Shown: piece after piece, positions 6,189 to 10,459 of the stretch
Layout: every line of letters starts with the position of its first letter
Position numbering within the stretch: position 1 is the stretch's first letter
Translations under genes and position numbers: made by a program
Source of the DNA: Candidatus Omnitrophota bacterium
Lineage (GTDB): Bacteria; Omnitrophota; Gorgyraeia; Aquiviventales; Aquiviventaceae
Direction of reading: 5' to 3'
DNA length: 10,459 bases
NCBI GenBank assembly: GCA_016193195.1
Contig: JACPSQ010000013.1
Coordinates: forward strand, 1-10,459
The notes under the pieces: generated by a model
What the model saw: only the letters and a program-made list of their open reading frames with translations
The model's database searches: none
What the model was told of the DNA's origin: nothing

Positions 6189-6245
6189 TTACCCCCCGAT
6201 GATCTTCACGACGATCCGCTTCCGCCGCCTCTGTGGATTCCCGTA
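6189..6245 (-). pseudogene. Remnant of a second YjbQ C-terminus
   Basis: Read on the minus strand, this segment ends YGNPQRRRKRIVVKIIGG followed by TAA (6189-6191). The intact YjbQ gene just beside it ends FDGKRRKRVVVKILGE. The residue match and the DNA match (ATGATCTTCACGACGATCCG against AGAATCTTCACGACCACCCG) show a common origin. Upstream of the tyrosine the similarity stops, in a GC-rich stretch containing CCGAGCGGAGCGAGGG. It may be the tail of a deleted paralogue or a partial local duplication. Confidence 0.6.
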
Positions 6246-6277
6246 GGCGGCGTCCCGAGCGGAGCGAGGGATGCGCG

Positions 6278-6691
6278 TCACTCTCCGAGAATCTTCACGA
6301 CCACCCGCTTCCGTCGCTTCCCATCAAACTCTGCATAAAACACCTGCTCCCACGGTCCGAGATCGAGCTTCCCCTTCGTGATCGGCAGGACGGCCTGATG
6401 GCCGATGAGGCTTCGTTTCAGGTGCGCGTCCCCGTTATCCTCGCCCGTCAGGTGGTGCTTGTAGTCCGTGCCGGACGGGACTAAGCGCTCCAGCAGCTCC
6501 CAGAAGTCCTCCCAGAGTCCTTCTTCGTCGTCGTTCACCCAGATGCTCGCCGTGATGTGCATGGCGGAGACGAGGCACAGCCCCTCCGCGACTCCGCTCT
6601 TCTTCACGAGCGCCTCGACCTGGTCGGTGATGTTGACGAGCTCCCGGCGGCTCTTCGTGTTGAACCAGAGATACTCCGTCAGGTGTTTCAT
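6278..6691 (-). CDS. yjbQ: YjbQ / UPF0047 family protein (annotated elsewhere as secondary thiamine-phosphate synthase)
   Basis: A 137-residue cytoplasmic protein, the usual length for the UPF0047 family. It begins MKHLTEYLWFNTKSRRELVNIT. Hallmarks are VSAMHITASIWVND (42-54), the LTGEDNGDAHLKRSLIGH region (81-98), LPITKGKLDLGPWEQV (102-117) and the FDGKRRKRVVVKILGE tail. Some members complement thiamine-phosphate synthase mutants weakly, but the physiological role is unsettled, so the thiamine name should be read with caution. I chose ATG 6691 because the family starts there. Residues further upstream in the frame are arginine- and proline-rich and unlike any homologue. There is no clear ribosome site. 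It lies 191 bp downstream of ispH on the same strand, with hairpins between, so it may have its own transcription. Confidence 0.9.
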   Translation of the reverse strand: MKHLTEYLWFNTKSRRELVNITDQVEALVKKSGVAEGLCLVSAMHITASIWVNDDEEGLWEDFWELLERLVPSGTDYKHHLTGEDNGDAHLKRSLIGHQAVLPITKGKLDLGPWEQVFYAEFDGKRRKRVVVKILGE

Positions 6692-6781
6692 GCGCGAGCG
6701 CGTGACGCGGAACGTTGCTGTGTCGAACACCCGGCTTCGCAGGGCCTGCCGCTGCGCCACCCCACCGGTCCTCCCCCCGAT

Positions 6782-6804
6782 GCTTCGCTTTGCGAAGCAA
6801 AGCG
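6782..6804. repeat. Two mutually exclusive short palindromes
   Basis: GCTTCGC-TTT-GCGAAGC (6782-6798) and CGCTTTGC-GAA-GCAAAGCG (6786-6804) overlap, so only one hairpin can form at a time. They are flanked by C-runs (6773-6778) and G-runs (6807-6811) that could extend the second stem. They lie in the 191-bp spacer between ispH and yjbQ. The element looks like a REP-type palindrome. I see no gene in this spacer. Confidence 0.6.
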
Positions 6805-6829
6805 TTGGGGGTGCGGGCCGGCGGGGGCC

Positions 6830-6856
6830 CCGGCTCCGCGTCACCCGCGAAGCCGG
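6830..6856 (-). terminator. GC-rich hairpin downstream of ispH
   Basis: CCGGCTCCGCG (6830-6840) pairs with CGCGAAGCCGG (6846-6856), an 11-bp stem with one mismatch and a 5-nt loop. It lies 26 bp past the ispH stop codon. There is no T-run after it on the minus strand, so it may be an mRNA-stabilising or pausing hairpin rather than an intrinsic terminator. Confidence 0.4.
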
Positions 6857-6882
6857 CGAGGGAACTTTTCGACAGCGCAGCG

Positions 6883-7833
6883 TTACGTCTTACACGTCGA
6901 GGGTTGGACGAGCTCCGCCGGCAGGCCGAAGTTCACGTGCTCTTGGACCAGCTCCACTTCTTCCACACGTGCAGCGCCGAACCGTTTGAGGTAGGCGACG
7001 ACCTCCTGCACGAGATGCTCGGGCGCGGAGGCCCCGGACGTGACGCCGACGCAGCGGATGCCGTCAAGCCAGGCCGGGTGGATCTCGCTGGCCTCGTTGA
7101 TGAGGTACGCCAGCCGCCCGGCCCCCTCCGCGACTTCCGTGAGGCGAATGGAGTTTGAGCTATTCTTGGCGCCGATGACGAGAATCACCTCGGCCTCGCG
7201 GGCGATCGCTTTCACGGCGTTCTGCCGGTTCTGGGTCGCGTAACAGATATCGTCTTTGGAGGGGGTCACAAGCGCGGGGAACCGCGCCTTCAGGGTCTCG
7301 AGGATGGCCCGCGTATCATCCACGCTCAGGGTGGTCTGGGTGATGACCGCCACCTTCTCGGGATCCTCGACGCGAACGGTCCGCGCCTGCTCAACCGTTT
7401 GCACGAGGTGAATGTCTGACGGCGCTTCGCCCATGGTGCCCTCCACTTCCTCGTGGCCCTCATGGCCGATGAGGAACAGGGTGTAGCCCTCGCGCGCGAA
7501 GCGCTTGGCCTCGACGTGGACCTTGGTGACGAGGGGGCAGGTGGCGTCCACCACCTTCAGCCGGCGTTCCTTGGCGGTTGCGTGCACGGCCGGCGAGACG
7601 CCGTGCGCACTGAAGATCGTGTGGGAGCCCTCGGGCACCTGCGTCAATTCGTCCACGAAGATGGCCCCCTGCGCTCGCAGCGCGCTGACGACGTGCGGGT
7701 TGTGGACGATCTCTTTCCGGACGTAGACCGGGCCGGGGAAGGTTGTGAGTGCTTGCTCCACGACCTCGATGGCCCGTTCCACACCGGCGCAGAAGCCTCG
7801 GGGTTTGGCAAGCAGGATTTTTTCAATCGTCAT
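6883..7833 (-). CDS. ispH: 4-hydroxy-3-methylbut-2-enyl diphosphate reductase
   Basis: A 316-residue enzyme, full length for IspH/LytB. It catalyses the last step of the MEP isoprenoid pathway, reducing HMBPP to IPP and DMAPP in the cytoplasm with a [4Fe-4S] cluster. The three cluster cysteines are Cys15 (KPRGFCAGVERAI), Cys99 (VVDATCPLVTK) and Cys197 (DDICYATQNRQ). The substrate-binding motifs are IVHNPHVV (His44), FSAHGVS (His77), GHEGHEEVEGTMG (His127, Glu129), TQTTLSVDDT (Thr168 region) and the NSSNS motif. The C-terminal SGASAPEHLV segment is intact. ATG 7833 is fixed by the short distance to Cys15, as in other IspH proteins. A promoter lies immediately upstream, so the mRNA is probably leaderless. 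It follows the alpha/beta-hydrolase gene by 40 bp on the same strand but seems independently transcribed. Confidence 0.98.
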   Translation of the reverse strand: MTIEKILLAKPRGFCAGVERAIEVVEQALTTFPGPVYVRKEIVHNPHVVSALRAQGAIFVDELTQVPEGSHTIFSAHGVSPAVHATAKERRLKVVDATCPLVTKVHVEAKRFAREGYTLFLIGHEGHEEVEGTMGEAPSDIHLVQTVEQARTVRVEDPEKVAVITQTTLSVDDTRAILETLKARFPALVTPSKDDICYATQNRQNAVKAIAREAEVILVIGAKNSSNSIRLTEVAEGAGRLAYLINEASEIHPAWLDGIRCVGVTSGASAPEHLVQEVVAYLKRFGAARVEEVELVQEHVNFGLPAELVQPSTCKT

Positions 7834-7844
7834 TTGACTATCCC

Positions 7845-7853
7845 ATTATATCA
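7845..7853 (-). promoter_or_regulatory. Extended -10 promoter of ispH
   Basis: The minus strand reads TGATATAAT, a perfect -10 box TATAAT (7845-7850) with the TGn extension. No convincing -35 box lies 16-18 bp upstream, which is usual for extended -10 promoters. Transcription would start near 7838-7839, only about 5-6 nt before the ispH ATG, with no space for a Shine-Dalgarno site. Confidence 0.6.
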
Positions 7854-7873
7854 CAGCGCGCAGCGTCGGGGTC

Positions 7874-8860
<987 letters not shown>

Positions 8861-8870
8861 CGAGCGAATA

Positions 8871-10148
8871 TCACTTGGGGGGCTGCATGGCTGCGTCTGC
8901 ACCGGCCCCAGGTTGCTCAGACGTGTTTGGTGGTTGGGTTGTTTCAGGCGAGGCGTCGGGCTGCGCGAGACCTGAATTGTCGGGTGGGGTGGATGGCGGA
9001 GGAGGCGGGGCGGGACGTACGTAGATGGGGTTGGAGAAGATCCACGGCTTGTCGTGTCGCGCCGCCTCGAGTCGATAGGCGCCCGGCTCTGTGATCGGCA
9101 CATGCCAGGCTTGATTGGTCGTCGTCGCGATCAACTGGCCATCCTTGAACAGGCTCAGTTGGGCCGGGGCCGGCAGCCACGCCGTCAGCCGCAGGTCCGG
9201 CTCAAGGAGCACCTCATCCCCCATGATGCCCAGCACGCGCTTCCCGTTGTCGGCGGTGAGCGAGAATCCTTTTGCCTCAGCGAGCAACTCAATGGAGAAG
9301 TAGGCGTGTCCGGCCCGGAGGGCGTCGTACGCCTTCTCTGGGGTCAGCGGGCCCTGGATGAGGAGATGGGTCCGGCTGAGCTGGAACATAATGGTGTAGG
9401 GGGCGAACGTCAAGCCGAAGAGGTGGAACTCGTGGGCGTCGCTTGCGCCGATCCCGACGATCCGGCCATGCCGCCGGATCAGCTCATCCCATTTCGCCAG
9501 CGGGTCGTAGGGCCGATCAAGGATCGAGAGATAGAACGGCTCTGCCGGGGCGCTGATGGTCCAGAGGGCCAGTCGGAGTTTGTTCTCATCCAGCGTGTCA
9601 TGGGCGACGTTGTATCCTTCGATGCCGGTGAACCGCGTGACGGTCCAATCCTTCCACCGGCCTTTTTTGAAATACGGGTGAGCGATGAACCCGACCCCGC
9701 CCTGGCGGTTCACCTCGTCGATGATCTGTTGGGTCGTTAGCTTGAACCGGTCGATCTCTTCGGTGACGTTGAGGGCGAGATAGTGTCCCCCCCGCGTGGA
9801 AATCTCCATCCCAATGAGGACGAGCGTCGCCCCGTGCCAGCCCTGCTTGCCGTCGCGCAACGGTTGCAGCGTGTTGTGTTCGGTGATCACGAGGTAGTCG
9901 AGCCGTTGGGCGTTGGCGACGCGGACCGCTTCCTCAAACGTGCCCATCGCATCGTGAGAGTAGGTCGTATGGATGTGGATGACGCCCGCGTAATCCTCAT
10001 AGCCGTCGTCCAGGACACCGGCAGAAGCCGCGCCGTGGAAAGACGCCGGCCGATCGACGCGGGTGAGCTCAGCGCACCCGGCAATCAGTAACGACGAAAG
10101 GATCAGTCCGTAGTCCATAGTCCGTAGTCCGTAGCAACGCCGATGCAC
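8871..10148 (-). CDS. PHP-domain metallohydrolase lipoprotein (CehA/McbA-like)
   Basis: A 425-residue protein when started at GTG 10148. That start gives a compact lipoprotein signal: MHRRCYGLRT, a hydrophobic stretch, and lipobox IAGC with Cys25. An ATG at 10235 in the same frame, 1 bp after the upstream stop, would add 29 low-complexity residues (SPKSEDRSPKTE) before the signal. It is a real alternative if coupling is used. The PHP domain carries HIHTTYSHD (His58, His60), TEHN (90-92), GMEIS (Glu115), GGHYLA (His122), IAHP (His157) and GASDAHE (Asp237, His239). These are the metal-binding set of the PHP phosphoesterase/amidohydrolase superfamily, closest in style to CehA/McbA hydrolases. 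A beta-rich C-terminal region follows (about 270-380), then a proline-rich tail (PAPPPPPSTPP...). Hydrolytic activity is likely; the substrate is unknown. It is followed after 10 bp by the hydrolase lipoprotein. Confidence 0.82.
   Translation of the reverse strand: MHRRCYGLRTMDYGLILSSLLIAGCAELTRVDRPASFHGAASAGVLDDGYEDYAGVIHIHTTYSHDAMGTFEEAVRVANAQRLDYLVITEHNTLQPLRDGKQGWHGATLVLIGMEISTRGGHYLALNVTEEIDRFKLTTQQIIDEVNRQGGVGFIAHPYFKKGRWKDWTVTRFTGIEGYNVAHDTLDENKLRLALWTISAPAEPFYLSILDRPYDPLAKWDELIRRHGRIVGIGASDAHEFHLFGLTFAPYTIMFQLSRTHLLIQGPLTPEKAYDALRAGHAYFSIELLAEAKGFSLTADNGKRVLGIMGDEVLLEPDLRLTAWLPAPAQLSLFKDGQLIATTTNQAWHVPITEPGAYRLEAARHDKPWIFSNPIYVRPAPPPPPSTPPDNSGLAQPDASPETTQPPNTSEQPGAGADAAMQPPK
10105..10134 (+). 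repeat. Heptamer array AGTCCGT (four units), left arm of an inverted pair
   Basis: Units AGTCCGT, AGTCCAT, AGTCCGT and AGTCCGT run from 10105 to 10132, plus AG. On the minus strand they encode YGLRTMDYGL in the signal region of the PHP lipoprotein. They are opposed to the array at 10188-10222 across 53 bp. Confidence 0.9.
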
Positions 10149-10187
10149 GAATTGATGACACTGGCCTGCCGTGCGCGGCCGCTGACG

Positions 10188-10222
10188 TTCGGTCTTCGGA
10201 CTTCGGTCTTCGGACTTCGGAC
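10188..10222 (+). repeat. Heptamer array TTCGGAC/TTCGGTC (five units), right arm of the inverted pair
   Basis: Five units alternate between TTCGGTC and TTCGGAC from 10188 to 10222. On the minus strand the main unit reads GTCCGAA, one base different from GTCCGTA of the left arm. It lies between the TldD/PmbA stop and the probable GTG start of the PHP lipoprotein. If ATG 10235 is used instead, it encodes the SPKSEDRSPKTE stretch. Confidence 0.9.
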
Positions 10223-10236
10223 TATGATGAGGCATC

Positions 10237-10459
10237 TTAGCGCTCTGAGCGGCCGGTGAACTTGAACGCCTTCAGGTGAAGGGCAGGCATCAGGGCGCAT
10301 CCCAGCTCCTGGCTCGGCTCGGCCAGCAGTTGCCGCTCCTTGGAGACACCCAGGACGCGGCGAAACGCATCGAGGAGGCTGTGGGTGAAGCGCATGGTCG
10401 TCACCGGTCGGGTGATCTTCCCATCCTCAATGAGGAAGGTTCCCTCGCGCGTGAGGCCG
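10237..10459 (-). CDS. TldD/PmbA-family metalloprotease, C-terminal end (truncated by window edge)
   Basis: The last 73 residues are visible, starting GLTREGTFLIEDGKITRPV and ending ...LHLKAFKFTGRSER with TAA at 10237-10239. The run of treGtF-IedGkit-pv, then RFTHSLLDAF and PALHLKAFKFTG, is characteristic of the C-terminal half of TldD/PmbA proteins. In E. coli the TldD-TldE pair degrades small unstructured peptides (microcin B17 processing, CcdA turnover). Which paralogue this is cannot be told from the fragment, as the zinc-binding HExxxH of TldD lies outside the window. Its stop is followed after 1 nt by an ATG in the PHP lipoprotein frame, so the genes are probably one operon. Confidence 0.85.
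   Translation of the reverse strand, partial: GLTREGTFLIEDGKITRPVTTMRFTHSLLDAFRRVLGVSKERQLLAEPSQELGCALMPALHLKAFKFTGRSER

Noticed and set aside
513..6691. A thiamine pathway linking the MTH1187-family gene and YjbQ
   Set aside because: The genes are over 5 kb apart on opposite strands, one is broken, and the thiamine annotation of both families is weakly supported. I saw no THI-box riboswitch or thi biosynthesis gene.
6712..6775. Minus-strand stretch resembling a tRNA (GGTGGCGCAGCGG... with GTGTTCGACAC)
   Set aside because: I could not fold a 5-bp T-stem with a 7-nt loop, nor acceptor and anticodon stems, so it is at most a chance resemblance.

Overview
The window is high-G+C bacterial DNA, around 60% by eye, with densely packed genes. 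It suggests an uncultivated Gram-negative lineage. At least three products carry lipobox signal peptides and two more carry ordinary-looking signal peptides, isoprenoids come from the MEP pathway (IspH), and gene boundaries are littered with short tandem repeats. I have seen repeats of that style in metagenome bins of Omnitrophota-type phyla. That placement is an impression, not something the sequence proves.

Layout. (1) 1-1370, + strand: the C-terminal end of a membrane-anchored protein of unknown function, then a strong-looking sigma70-type promoter, a MTH1187/thiamine-binding-family gene broken by a perfect 25-bp tandem duplication, and a nuclease-fold (SNase/TNase) lipoprotein overlapping it by 4 nt. 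(2) 1424-1825, - strand: a small TPR protein, with a 72-bp nested palindrome (1921-1992) in the divergent spacer behind it. (3) 2025-6098, + strand: a tight three-gene run of a poly(A) polymerase/CCA-adding-type nucleotidyltransferase with an HD domain, a neutral-ceramidase-like amidase and a C45-type Ntn amidohydrolase. Spacings are 3 nt or less. (4) 6278-10459, - strand: TldD/PmbA C-terminus, a CehA/McbA-like PHP lipoprotein, an alpha/beta-hydrolase lipoprotein, IspH with its own extended -10 promoter, and a YjbQ (UPF0047) protein. No gene-free stretch exceeds about 200 bp. I saw no tRNA, rRNA, CRISPR array or transposase.

The most unusual signal is not a protein system. Six tandem arrays and one pair of palindromic arms sit at gene ends and starts (4814-4844, 4914-4943, the two arms of 6102-6171, 8812-8839, 10105-10134, 10188-10222). 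The sequences belong to several unrelated families, yet all have a 7-bp unit. Three loci are head-to-head pairs forming large imperfect hairpins. In two of those pairs, and in the nested palindrome at 1921-1992, the arms differ by one fixed A/T transversion per unit. Several arrays lie inside start regions and encode part of the signal peptide, and one supplies tandem Shine-Dalgarno sequences.

Functionally, the + strand run links an RNA nucleotidyltransferase to two structurally unrelated enzymes whose families cleave N-acyl amides. The - strand run is a set of envelope hydrolases behind TldD/PmbA. How these cooperate is inference.
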